Assembly (NCBI GenBank): GCA_015492195.1
Contig: WGFP01000080.1
Location: 1 to 10,019 of the forward strand
Origin: Acidiferrobacterales bacterium
Lineage (GTDB): Bacteria; Pseudomonadota; Gammaproteobacteria; Acidiferrobacterales; Sulfurifustaceae
DNA length: 10,019 nucleotides
Direction of reading: 5' to 3'
Shown here: piece by piece, positions 1-6,913 of the stretch
Numbering within the stretch: position 1 is the first letter of the stretch
How the letters are laid out: each line of letters begins with the position of its first letter
Notes under the pieces: model-generated
Database searches by the model: none
What the model was told of the DNA's origin: nothing
Seen by the model: the letters and a program-made list of their open reading frames with translations, nothing else
Made by a program: the position numbers and the translations under genes

Positions 1-305
1 ACCACGAGGGCGTGGACATCGCCGGCCGGCTCAATTCCCCGATCCACGCCTTGGGCGACGGGGTGGTCACCCACAGCGGGAAAAAGGCCGGCTACGGGCT
101 GTTGGTGGAGATCACCCACGGCTCGGGCTTGGTCACCCGTTATGCCCACGCCAGCCAAACCCTGGTGAAGGTGGGCGATAAAGTCACCCGCGGCCAGCCG
201 ATCGCCCGGGTGGGCACCTCGGGGCGTTCCACCGGCCCGCACCTGCACTTTGAGGTGGTGAAGAACGGGCGGGCGGTGAATCCGGGGGGGTATTTGCGGC
301 AGTAA
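1..305 (+). CDS. M23 family (LytM-type) metallopeptidase, 3' end only
   Basis: This is the C-terminal part of a zinc endopeptidase of the M23/LytM family, which cleaves peptide cross-links in peptidoglycan or serves as a non-catalytic activator of amidases. The gene runs off the left edge. The reading frame starts at base 3, and about 100 residues are visible before the TAA at 303-305. All family metal and catalytic residues are present: HEGVD at visible residues 1-5 (H and D are zinc ligands), the H of RYAH at residue 49, and HLH at 80-82 (HxH). The protein is therefore probably an active enzyme rather than a degenerate EnvC/NlpD-like activator. The missing N-terminus probably carries a signal or membrane anchor, but that is inference. 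An M23 gene just before secA is, as I recall, common in gammaproteobacteria. The GTG at base 12 is an internal valine, not a start. Confidence 0.93.
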   Translation, partial: HEGVDIAGRLNSPIHALGDGVVTHSGKKAGYGLLVEITHGSGLVTRYAHASQTLVKVGDKVTRGQPIARVGTSGRSTGPHLHFEVVKNGRAVNPGGYLRQ

Positions 306-329
306 GGCATATTCGCGACGGTTCCGCGC

Positions 330-358
330 TTCAAGTCGTCCGGCTTTTCCTCCATAAT
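330..358 (+). promoter_or_regulatory. possible weak sigma70 promoter before secA
   Basis: In the 97-nt gap between the M23 gene and secA, TTCAAG (330-335) is followed after 17 nt by CATAAT (353-358). The -10 matches consensus at 5 of 6 positions, but the -35 at only 3 of 6. Transcription would start near 365 and leave a leader of about 38 nt before the secA ATG. This is one weak match in a short gap, so secA could equally be read from upstream promoters. I saw no hairpin with a U-tract here that would end the M23 transcript. Confidence 0.22.
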
Positions 359-385
359 CCCCGCCTTTCAGGCATTACCTGCGTG

Positions 386-406
386 ATGTTTGCACGCCGT
401 TTATGA
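386..406 (+). other. possible six-codon leader ORF coupled to secA
   Basis: ATG at 386 opens a frame encoding MFARRL and ends at TGA 404-406. That stop overlaps the secA ATG (403-405) in an ATGA arrangement typical of translational coupling. secA has no recognisable Shine-Dalgarno of its own, which fits re-initiation. However, the mini-ORF also lacks a clear Shine-Dalgarno (a GTG codon directly precedes it), and short ORFs like this arise often by chance. It has no resemblance to the E. coli SecM arrest peptide. Treat it as a hypothesis. Confidence 0.18.
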
Positions 407-3105
407 TCACAAAAACGCTTACCAAAATCTTCGGCAGCCGCAACAGCCGTCTGCTTAAACGCATGCAGCGCACCGTGGCGCGCATCAATGCTCTGGAGGC
501 GGAAATTGCTCCCCTGTCGGACGCGGACCTGCGCGCGAAAACCGATGAATTTAAAGGCCGTGTATCCCAGGGGGAAAGTCTGGACACGTTGTTACCCGAG
601 ACATTTGCCGTGGTCAGGGAGGCGGCGAAACGCACCCTGGGGGAGCGCCACTTCGATGTGCAATTGATCGGCGGCTTGGTGTTGCATCAGGGCAAGATTG
701 CGGAGATGCGCACCGGTGAAGGCAAAACCCTGGTGGCGACGCTTGCGGCCTATTTGAACGCGCTCTCCGGCCAAGGGGTGCACGTGGTGACCGTCAACGA
801 CTATCTGGCCCGGCGTGACGCCGACTGGATGGGAAAGATTTACAAATTTCTGGGCCTGAGCGTGGGCGTGGTGGTTTCGGGGCAGAATACCGAGGAAAAA
901 CGTGAGGCCTATGGCGCGGATATCACTTACGGCACCAACAACGAATACGGTTTCGATTATCTGCGCGACAACATGGCGTTTCGTGCCGAGGACCGGGTGC
1001 AGCGCGGGCTGAATTTTGCGATCGTGGATGAGGTGGATTCCATTCTGATCGACGAGGCGCGCACCCCGCTGATTATTTCGGGGCCGGCCGAGGAGAGCAC
1101 GGATCTTTATTACAAGATCAACGCCATTATTCCCAAGCTTCAGAAGCAGGAAACGGAGGGCGGTCCCGGCGATTACACCGTGGATGAAAAAACCCGCCAG
1201 GCGTTTCTTACCGAGGCGGGGCATGAGAAGGTGGAAAAGCTGCTGGCACAGGCCGGTTTGTTGGAATCCGGGAGCAGCCTTTATGACGTTTCCAATCTGG
1301 CATTGATGCACCACCTCAATGCCGCCCTGCGCGCGCATGCGTTGTATAAGCGCGAGGTGGATTATATTGTTCGTGATAACGAGGTCATTATCATCGACGA
1401 GTTCACCGGACGCATGATGCAGGGCCGGCGCTGGTCGGAAGGGCTGCACCAGGCGGTTGAAGCCAAGGAAGGGGTACGGATCCAGAACGAAAATCAGACC
1501 CTGGCCACCATTACCTTTCAGAATTACTTTCGTCTTTATAACAAGCTCTCCGGCATGACCGGCACCGCCGATACCGAGGCATTTGAATTCCAGCAGATTT
1601 ATGGTCTGGAGGTGGTGGTCATTCCGACCCATAAGCGGATGATCCGCGCGGATATGGGCGACCAGATCTATCGCACCACGGAAGAGAAACACGCCGCGAT
1701 CATTGCCGACATCAAGGATTGTTACCAACGCGGGCAACCCGTTTTAGTGGGCACCATTTCGATCGAATCCTCGGAGCGATTGTCGCGATTGTTGGAGAAG
1801 GAGAAAATTCCGCATCAAGTGCTCAATGCCAAACACCATGAGCACGAGGCGCAGATCGTGGCGGAGGCCGGCCGCCCGGGCGCCGTTACCATCGCCACAA
1901 ACATGGCCGGCCGCGGCACCGACATCGTGCTTGGCGGCAACCTGGCCATGGAGTTGGCGGCCGTGGGAGACGGGGAAGAAAAACGCAGAAAAGTCCGCGA
2001 GGATTGGGAGAAGCGTCATAACCAGGTTCTTGAGGCCGGCGGTTTGCACGTGATCGGTACCGAGCGCCACGAGTCACGTCGCATCGATAACCAGCTGCGC
2101 GGACGTTCCGGGCGACAAGGCGATCCGGGCTCTTCGCGTTTCTATTTGTCGCTCGAAGACGACCTGCTTCGTATCTTCGGATCCGAGCGGGTTTCCGGGC
2201 TGATGCAGCGACTGGGGCTGGAGGAAGGCCAGGCGATTGAGCACCCGTGGGTGTCGCGCGCGATTGAGAACGCGCAACGCAAGGTCGAAGGTCGAAATTT
2301 CGATATCCGCAAGCAATTGCTCGAATATGACGACGTCGCCAATGACCAGCGCAAGGTTATCTACGAACAACGCAACCGCCTGATGGAGGTGGACGACATC
2401 TCGGACAGCATCAAGAGCATCCGCCACGACGTCGTGAACCACCTTATTTCCCAATATATTCCGCCGGAGAGCCTGGAAGAACAGTGGGACGTTGCGGGCT
2501 TGGAGGAGAATCTGGACCGCGAATTCGGGTTTAAGCTGCCGATCTCCCAGTGGCTTGCGCAGGAGTCGGATCTGGATGAGGAAAAGCTGCGCGCCCGGAT
2601 TCTCAAAGAGTTCGAGACCAGACATGCCGAAAAGACCGAGGCCATCGGGACAGAAGTCATGCGCCATCTGGAGAAGGCCGTCATGTTGCAGGTGTTGGAT
2701 ACCCAGTGGAAGGATCATCTTGCCGCCATGGATTATTTACGCCAGGGAATACATCTGCGCGGTTACGCCCAGAAGAATCCCAAAGAGGAATACAAGCGCG
2801 AGGCGTTTGAGCTGTTTTCCGACATGTTATCCAGAATCAAACAAGAGGTAATTGTTCTGTTGACCCGTTTGCAGATTCAGGAAAAAGAAGATGTGGAAGC
2901 CCTGGAGGCGCAGGGCCGCCAGCCGCAGGAAATGCACTATTTGCATCCCTCGTTGGCGGAAGAGAATCAACCGGAAGAGGGAGAGGGTGGCGTGGCCGTA
3001 GCGCGTAAACCCGTTGTGCGCCAACAGCCGAAGATCGGACGCAATCAACCCTGTCCCTGCGGTTCCGGTAAAAAGTATAAACATTGTCACGGGCGGCTGC
3101 AGTAG
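403..3105 (+). CDS. secA: preprotein translocase ATPase SecA
   Basis: SecA is the motor that binds preproteins at the membrane and drives them through SecYEG by ATP hydrolysis. The 900-residue product matches E. coli SecA (901) along its whole length. The N-terminus (MITK...FGSRN) is the family start. The Walker A segment MRTGEGKT is at 102-109 and Walker B DEVD at 209-212. The preprotein-binding domain covers roughly 225-375. In the second nucleotide-binding fold, TNMAGRGTD is at 499-507, and the arginine-finger stretch RGRSGRQGDPGSS begins at 566. The C-terminal zinc motif, used for SecB and lipid contact, is intact as C884, C886, C895 and H896. The ATG at 403 is chosen because the product then begins exactly where homologues begin. 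No good Shine-Dalgarno precedes it, and no secM-like gene lies in the 97-nt upstream gap, so E. coli-type SecM control is not evident. Its TAG stop is the first three bases of a heptamer repeat that continues downstream. Confidence 0.99.
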   Translation: MITKTLTKIFGSRNSRLLKRMQRTVARINALEAEIAPLSDADLRAKTDEFKGRVSQGESLDTLLPETFAVVREAAKRTLGERHFDVQLIGGLVLHQGKIAEMRTGEGKTLVATLAAYLNALSGQGVHVVTVNDYLARRDADWMGKIYKFLGLSVGVVVSGQNTEEKREAYGADITYGTNNEYGFDYLRDNMAFRAEDRVQRGLNFAIVDEVDSILIDEARTPLIISGPAEESTDLYYKINAIIPKLQKQETEGGPGDYTVDEKTRQAFLTEAGHEKVEKLLAQAGLLESGSSLYDVSNLALMHHLNAALRAHALYKREVDYIVRDNEVIIIDEFTGRMMQGRRWSEGLHQAVEAKEGVRIQNENQTLATITFQNYFRLYNKLSGMTGTADTEAFEFQQIYGLEVVVIPTHKRMIRADMGDQIYRTTEEKHAAIIADIKDCYQRGQPVLVGTISIESSERLSRLLEKEKIPHQVLNAKHHEHEAQIVAEAGRPGAVTIATNMAGRGTDIVLGGNLAMELAAVGDGEEKRRKVREDWEKRHNQVLEAGGLHVIGTERHESRRIDNQLRGRSGRQGDPGSSRFYLSLEDDLLRIFGSERVSGLMQRLGLEEGQAIEHPWVSRAIENAQRKVEGRNFDIRKQLLEYDDVANDQRKVIYEQRNRLMEVDDISDSIKSIRHDVVNHLISQYIPPESLEEQWDVAGLEENLDREFGFKLPISQWLAQESDLDEEKLRARILKEFETRHAEKTEAIGTEVMRHLEKAVMLQVLDTQWKDHLAAMDYLRQGIHLRGYAQKNPKEEYKREAFELFSDMLSRIKQEVIVLLTRLQIQEKEDVEALEAQGRQPQEMHYLHPSLAEENQPEEGEGGVAVARKPVVRQQPKIGRNQPCPCGSGKKYKHCHGRLQ

Positions 3106-3177
3106 CAAGTAGCAAGTTGCAAGTTGCGAGTAAATTCGGTTAGCTACGTATTTCTTGCTACTTGAAACTTGCTACTG
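3100..3177. repeat. heptamer-built imperfect inverted repeat between secA and argJ
   Basis: The left arm holds four tandem 7-mers at 3103-3130: TAGCAAG, TAGCAAG, TTGCAAG and TTGCGAG. The right arm holds three 7-mers in the opposite orientation at 3154-3174: CTTGCTA, CTTGAAA and CTTGCTA. The arms 3100-3123 and 3154-3177 pair at 21 of 24 positions, including 11 uninterrupted base pairs at the base (CAGTAGCAAGT). They enclose a 30-nt loop. The secA stop codon is the first three bases of the first heptamer, and the argJ ATG begins two bases after the right arm. A transcript could form a long hairpin, but no U-tract follows, so a standard intrinsic terminator is not indicated. The layout looks like a dispersed short repeat that expanded or inserted into a narrow intergenic gap. 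I saw no other tandem copy in this window. Confidence 0.9.
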
Positions 3178-3179
3178 AC

Positions 3180-4400
3180 ATGGCCGTAGGCTTATCTGGT
3201 TTGTCCACCCTTCACCCCGTACCGGGCATTCGTCTTGGGACCGCCGCCGCCGGGCTGCGGGAGCCGGGGCGGCGTGATCTGGTTGTGATCGAGTGCGCGC
3301 CGGGAACGGTCGCCGGCGGCGTATTTACCCGTAATCGTTTCTGCGCCGCGCCGGTCGTGCTCGCCCGCGAGCATCTCTCGCGGGCCGCGCCGCGCGCACT
3401 TTTAATCAACACCGGTTATGCCAATGCCGGGACCGGCGCGCCGGGCCTGGAGGACGCCCTTTCCTGCTGCCGGGCCCTGGGGAAAACGCTTCACTGCACG
3501 CCCGTTGAAATCGTGCCGTTTTCCACCGGTGTCATCGGTGAACGGTTGCCCGTGAATAAGATACTGGCCGGTCTCCCGGCGTGTGTTGCCAATTTACAGG
3601 AAGCGGGATGGGCGGAGGCCGCCGCCGGCATCATGACCACGGATACCGTGCCCAAGGGATGCTCGCGCCGGATAATGATCGACTCCCACACCGTCACGAT
3701 AACGGGCATTGCCAAAGGGGCCGGCATGATCCGCCCCGATATGGCGACGATGCTGGCCTTTGTGGCGACCGACGCCAAGGTCGCTCCGCAAGCGCTCCGG
3801 AAATGCATCACCGCGGCGGTCAACGAAACCTTCAACCGCATCACGGTGGACGGGGATACGTCGACCAACGACGCCTGTGTGTTGCTCGCGACCGGAAAGG
3901 CGCAGAATCCGGAAATTGCGGTTTCCAACGAGGCGGCCTTTGGTGAATTTACGCGCGCGATTTCAGAGGTGTTTGCAGAATTGGCCCAGGCGATTATCCG
4001 TGACGCCGAGGGCGCGACGAAATTCATCACTATTGATGTGACCGATGGGGCCACTGAAACCGATTGTCTGGAAGTGGCCTACACTATTGCACATTCACCG
4101 CTTGTCAAAACCGCTTTTTTTGCCGGTGATCCCAACTGGGGGCGCCTCCTTGCCGCGGTCGGGCGCGCCAATGTCGCCAAGCTCAAGGTGGACGCGGTTT
4201 CCATTTATTTAAACGACGTCTGCGTGGTGAGAAACGGCGCCTTGGCCGATGACTATTCGGAGGCCAAGGGTCAAGCGGTGATGAATGGTCAGGAAATTCA
4301 TGTGCGTGTCTCGCTGGGTGCGGGTACCCACAAGGCGCGCATCTGGACCAGCGATTTGTCGCACGATTATGTCCGTATCAATGCAGAGTATCGAACCTGA
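3180..4400 (+). CDS. argJ: bifunctional glutamate N-acetyltransferase / amino-acid N-acetyltransferase ArgJ
   Basis: ArgJ moves the acetyl group from N-acetylornithine to glutamate, recycling it in the arginine pathway. Bifunctional forms also acetylate glutamate from acetyl-CoA. The product is 406 residues, about the usual length. The self-processing site is clear: KGAGMIRPDMATML, with predicted cleavage between A189 and T190, freeing T190 as the catalytic nucleophile of the beta chain. The STG of PFSTGVIGE (T116, G117) forms the oxyanion hole. DPNWGRLLAAVGRA and the C-terminal DYVRINAEYRT are family signatures. I chose the ATG at 3180 because MAVGLSGL...LHPVPGIRLG is the usual N-terminus. 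A TTG at 3162 would add six residues coded by the heptamer repeat and is unlikely. No Shine-Dalgarno is visible because the repeat occupies the upstream bases. Sequence alone does not show whether acetyl-CoA is also used. Confidence 0.97.
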   Translation: MAVGLSGLSTLHPVPGIRLGTAAAGLREPGRRDLVVIECAPGTVAGGVFTRNRFCAAPVVLAREHLSRAAPRALLINTGYANAGTGAPGLEDALSCCRALGKTLHCTPVEIVPFSTGVIGERLPVNKILAGLPACVANLQEAGWAEAAAGIMTTDTVPKGCSRRIMIDSHTVTITGIAKGAGMIRPDMATMLAFVATDAKVAPQALRKCITAAVNETFNRITVDGDTSTNDACVLLATGKAQNPEIAVSNEAAFGEFTRAISEVFAELAQAIIRDAEGATKFITIDVTDGATETDCLEVAYTIAHSPLVKTAFFAGDPNWGRLLAAVGRANVAKLKVDAVSIYLNDVCVVRNGALADDYSEAKGQAVMNGQEIHVRVSLGAGTHKARIWTSDLSHDYVRINAEYRT

Positions 4401-5406
4401 TCATATTTTACAGACGAACTCTTCCGGAGTGATCTTGCACATTGCGGTCGGAATTATTGCTGGTGACGGAAAGGTCCTCATCAGCCGGCGATCCGAGGAC
4501 ACGCATCAGGGCGGCAAATGGGAATTTCCCGGCGGCAAGGTCAAGCCTGAAGAGACGGTTTTCGAAGCTCTTGTCCGTGAATTGCGCGAGGAGCTTGGGA
4601 TCGAGGTACGCACGGCGGAGCCGTTTATCAAAACCCGCCACGCCTATGCCGACCGAAGCGTGCTCCTTGATGCCTGGCGGGTGACCGCCTACAGTGGATC
4701 GCCGCGCGGAAGTGAGGGCCAGAAAGTACGCTGGGTCGCACTGGATGAATTGAATGTGTCGGATTTTCCCGCGGCCAACCGCCCTATTTTTCGTAAACTA
4801 CAGCTGCCCCCTTTATATCTGATCACTGATTCAAGGCGATTCGATTGTTGGGAGAATTTCGTAGAACGCCTTGAGCGTGCGCTCAGGGCCGGAGCGCGGC
4901 TCGTTCAATTACGTGAACCGCATCTGTCCGAGTCGGATTACCAGGCGCGCGCCAAGGAAACGGCGGCATTGTGTCATCGCTATGGCGCGAAGCTTCTGCT
5001 GAATGCCGACCCGGGTCTGGTCGGCGTTACAGACGCCGATGGCGTGCACCTCAACCGCCAGCGTCTTATGAGTTTACGGCAACGCCCCCTGGGGCCGGAA
5101 CTCTTGGTGGCCGCCTCGTGCCATGACGCAGGCGAGCTCGAGCAGGCCACACGTCTTGATGTGGATTTTGCGGTGCTGTCGCCGGTGGCCAGGACCGCCA
5201 GTCACCCCGAGACTGAGCCGCTCGGATGGGAAACGTTCCGTGATCTCTGCGCAGAGGCGGCCATCCCGGTTTATGCCTTGGGCGGGATGCGGCCGCAGGA
5301 TCTACCGCAGGCACGCGATGCCGGCGCTCAGGGTCTTGCCATGATCAGCGGCATCTGGCGGGAAGACGCCATCGAGGAGGCGGTGGCGGCGCTTATGAAG
5401 GATTAA
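4381..5406 (+). CDS. Nudix (MutT-like) hydrolase fused to a thiamine-phosphate-synthase-like domain
   Basis: This is a 341-residue two-domain protein. Residues about 20-140 are a Nudix hydrolase that begins like E. coli MutT (IAVGII) and has a perfect Nudix box, G52 to I74 (GX5EX7REUXEEXGU). It should hydrolyse a nucleoside diphosphate-linked substrate, as MutT does 8-oxo-dGTP. Residues about 145-341 form a ThiE/TenI-type barrel: LYLITD 145-150, VQLREP 175-180, GVHL 221-224, SCHD 246-249 and GG 301-302. Several residues used by true ThiE look replaced, so synthase activity is doubtful (see findings). Such fusions occur, as I recall, in other gammaproteobacteria, and Nudix domains are linked to thiamine enzymes elsewhere, so a clean-up role is a possible inference. 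The start is uncertain. ATG 4381 overlaps argJ by 20 nt and adds a non-MutT extension. GTG 4429 or TTG 4435 would give a MutT-length N-terminus. The stop interlocks with that of coaE. Confidence 0.93.
   Translation: MQSIEPDHILQTNSSGVILHIAVGIIAGDGKVLISRRSEDTHQGGKWEFPGGKVKPEETVFEALVRELREELGIEVRTAEPFIKTRHAYADRSVLLDAWRVTAYSGSPRGSEGQKVRWVALDELNVSDFPAANRPIFRKLQLPPLYLITDSRRFDCWENFVERLERALRAGARLVQLREPHLSESDYQARAKETAALCHRYGAKLLLNADPGLVGVTDADGVHLNRQRLMSLRQRPLGPELLVAASCHDAGELEQATRLDVDFAVLSPVARTASHPETEPLGWETFRDLCAEAAIPVYALGGMRPQDLPQARDAGAQGLAMISGIWREDAIEEAVAALMKD
4426..4429 (+). promoter_or_regulatory. GGAG that could direct an alternative start of the Nudix gene
   Basis: GGAG lies 5 nt before an in-frame TTG at 4435. 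The upstream ATG at 4381 has no Shine-Dalgarno. Starting at TTG 4435 would give MHIAVGII..., and starting at GTG 4429 would give MILHIAVGII..., nearly the exact N-terminus of E. coli MutT. The spacing suits TTG 4435 better, because the GGAG overlaps GTG 4429. This is a plausible but weak case for a later start. Confidence 0.3.
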
Positions 5407-5412
5407 TCCTTC
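5397..5412. repeat. 16-bp perfect palindrome containing both convergent stop codons
   Basis: GAAGGATTAATCCTTC is perfectly self-complementary. The plus-strand TAA (5404-5406) ends the Nudix-ThiE gene, and the minus-strand TAA (5403-5405) ends coaE, so the two coding regions overlap by 3 bp. RNA from either strand could form only a six-pair stem with a TTAA loop, which is short for a terminator. A few Us follow on the plus strand, but no strong tract. Confidence 0.85.
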
Positions 5413-6008
5413 TTTCGTTGGGACAGGGTGAGATATTGGGTATGCAGGCGGGCGATCTCATTCTCAAGGTGATTCATGAATGAGTTGTTTTGAATAATAT
5501 CATCCGCCTCTTTTAATCTTTCAGTGCGACTGATTTGTGCCGCCATGATTTTCCGAATTTCCGGCTCACTCATTCCGCTGCGTTTACAGGCGCGTGTGAC
5601 TTGAAGTTCTTCCTCCGCGTCGATGACGAGGACGCGATCGACGAGGTCGGTAAACTTTGCCTCGATCAGCAGCGGAATGATGACAATACAATACGGCGCA
5701 TCGAGGGCGCCCAGCTGGTTTTGGATTTCTTCACGTATCTTGGGATGCAAAATCGCCTCAAGACGCTTGCGTTCCGCGGTATTGTTAAATACGCGGTCCC
5801 TAAGGCGCTTTCTGTCGAGTTGCCGTTCTTTATCAAGGATTGCTTCGCCGAAGGCATTGACGATTTCCGTGTAGGCCGGTTGTCCGGGCGCCACCAGCTG
5901 ATGTGCGATTGCATCCGTATCGATAATAGGGATGCCCTGCTTGGCGAAGAGTGACGCCGCTGTGGATTTACCGCTGCCGATCCCCCCTGTGAGCCCGATG
6001 GCTAGCAT
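5403..6008 (-). CDS. coaE: dephospho-CoA kinase CoaE
   Basis: CoaE phosphorylates the 3'-hydroxyl of dephospho-CoA with ATP, the final step of coenzyme A synthesis in the cytoplasm. The 201-residue product has the usual length for the family. The P-loop is at the N-terminus (GGIGSGKST, 8-16). Downstream are DTD at 30-32 (the catalytic and substrate-binding region), LHPKIR at 87-92, PLLIEA at 112-117 and the late ADDIIQNN at 168-175, in family order. The ATG start places the P-loop at the normal position. No Shine-Dalgarno is visible. It follows the pilD stop by 23 nt in the same direction and is probably co-transcribed with pilBCD, an arrangement well known in Pseudomonas. In many relatives yacG and/or zapD adjoin coaE, but here coaE ends directly against the convergent Nudix gene. 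Confidence 0.97.
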   Translation of the reverse strand: MLAIGLTGGIGSGKSTAASLFAKQGIPIIDTDAIAHQLVAPGQPAYTEIVNAFGEAILDKERQLDRKRLRDRVFNNTAERKRLEAILHPKIREEIQNQLGALDAPYCIVIIPLLIEAKFTDLVDRVLVIDAEEELQVTRACKRSGMSEPEIRKIMAAQISRTERLKEADDIIQNNSFMNHLENEIARLHTQYLTLSQRKKD

Positions 6009-6031
6009 AACGGGAGATTATACTGAAAAGC

Positions 6032-6907
6032 TCAGGAAAAGCGCGCAATCTGAAGATAAAACCGAGTAATATGATCGCCCCAGAGCAAGGCGATCCAGCC
6101 GGCGAAACACAAAAACGGTCCAAATGGAATCGGCAGGTGACGGTCACGTCCAAAAAAGAGAATGAAGGCGAGGCCGACCACTGCGCCGAGCAGCGAAGAA
6201 AGTAAAATGACAAGCGGCAGATTCTGCCACCCCAACCAGGCGCCGAGTGCGGCGAACAGCTTGAAGTCCCCGTATCCCATTCCTTCTTTGCCGGTAATGA
6301 GTTTGAAAAGCTGGTACACGCCCCACAGTGATACGTAACCGGCGATGGCGCCGATGACGGCGGATTGCAGAGAGGTGAAGACGGCAAAGCTATTCAGCAA
6401 CAGGCCCAGCCATAATAATGGCAGAGTAATGTCATCCGGCAACAGTTGCCGGTCGTAATCGATGAAGGCGAGCGCGATTAAGGCCCATGCCAGAATCAAT
6501 CCCCCCAGGGCGGCAGTACCGAACCCGAAGCGCCAGGCGACGACTAAAGACAGGATAGCGGTAAGTAATTCGATCGCCGGATAGCGCCGGGAAATGGGCC
6601 GGCCGCAGGCGGAGCATTTCCCTTTAAGCCAAATAAAACTCAAAACGGGGATGTTTTCCAGCGCGGAAATGGGATGACCGCAGTGGGGACAGCGGGAGCG
6701 GGGCCGGATGAGATTGAAGGTCTCCCTTTCCGGTGATGAACGTCCGGTTTCGGTCAGTTCCTGGCATTGTTCGCGCCATTTACGATCCAGCATGATTGGG
6801 AGGCGGTGGATGACGACGTTTAGGAAGCTCCCGATAATCAGTCCCAGTACGCCCGCCAGAAGCGGAAACATGACGGGATAATCACCAAAGAATTGCGTGA
6901 CGCTCAT
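6032..6907 (-). CDS. pilD: type IV prepilin peptidase / N-methyltransferase PilD
   Basis: PilD is an inner-membrane aspartic protease that removes the leader from type IV prepilins and, often, from type II secretion pseudopilins, then N-methylates the new N-terminal residue. The 291-residue product is close to P. aeruginosa PilD (290). Residues 26-37 carry the N-terminal signature GSFLNVVIHRLP. The cytoplasmic zinc loop has two CxxC pairs, C73/C76 and C98/C101. The catalytic aspartates are D150 (in FIDYDRQLLPDD) and D214 (in GMGYGD). Several hydrophobic membrane segments follow, such as about 111-150, 160-200 and 229-252. The presence of both cysteine pairs suggests the methylase-competent form. 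The start is supported by the Shine-Dalgarno at 6914-6919. A 122-nt gap separates it from pilC, long for this operon. Confidence 0.97.
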   Translation of the reverse strand: MSVTQFFGDYPVMFPLLAGVLGLIIGSFLNVVIHRLPIMLDRKWREQCQELTETGRSSPERETFNLIRPRSRCPHCGHPISALENIPVLSFIWLKGKCSACGRPISRRYPAIELLTAILSLVVAWRFGFGTAALGGLILAWALIALAFIDYDRQLLPDDITLPLLWLGLLLNSFAVFTSLQSAVIGAIAGYVSLWGVYQLFKLITGKEGMGYGDFKLFAALGAWLGWQNLPLVILLSSLLGAVVGLAFILFFGRDRHLPIPFGPFLCFAGWIALLWGDHITRFYLQIARFS

Positions 6908-6913
6908 CGTTTG

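Noticed and set aside
306..402. secM-like regulator gene before secA
   Set aside because: The gap is only 97 nt and encodes no signal peptide or arrest-motif ORF. Only the doubtful six-codon frame is present.
592..1737. Long (381-codon) open frame antisense to secA
   Set aside because: It lies wholly inside secA, its translation shows no recognisable domain, and GC-rich genes commonly give such shadow frames. The same applies to 2074-2718 on the minus strand.
3103..3174. CRISPR-like repeat
   Set aside because: The units are 7 nt, directly adjacent and in opposite orientations, with no spacers and no cas genes nearby.
3100..3177. Intrinsic terminator of secA
   Set aside because: The stem is strong, but the 30-nt loop and the absence of a following T-tract do not fit a standard intrinsic terminator.
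3162..3179. TTG start adding six residues to ArgJ
   Set aside because: These codons lie in the heptamer repeat, and ArgJ homologues begin at the MAVG equivalent, so ATG 3180 is better.
3491..4054. Open frame of 187 codons antisense to argJ
   Set aside because: The opposite strand is an intact, fully conserved argJ, and the antisense product resembles no family I know.
6017..6022. Perfect TATAAT on the minus strand, just upstream of coaE
   Set aside because: No -35-like hexamer lies at 16-18 nt, and the implied start would leave almost no leader. It is probably chance in an AT-rich gap.
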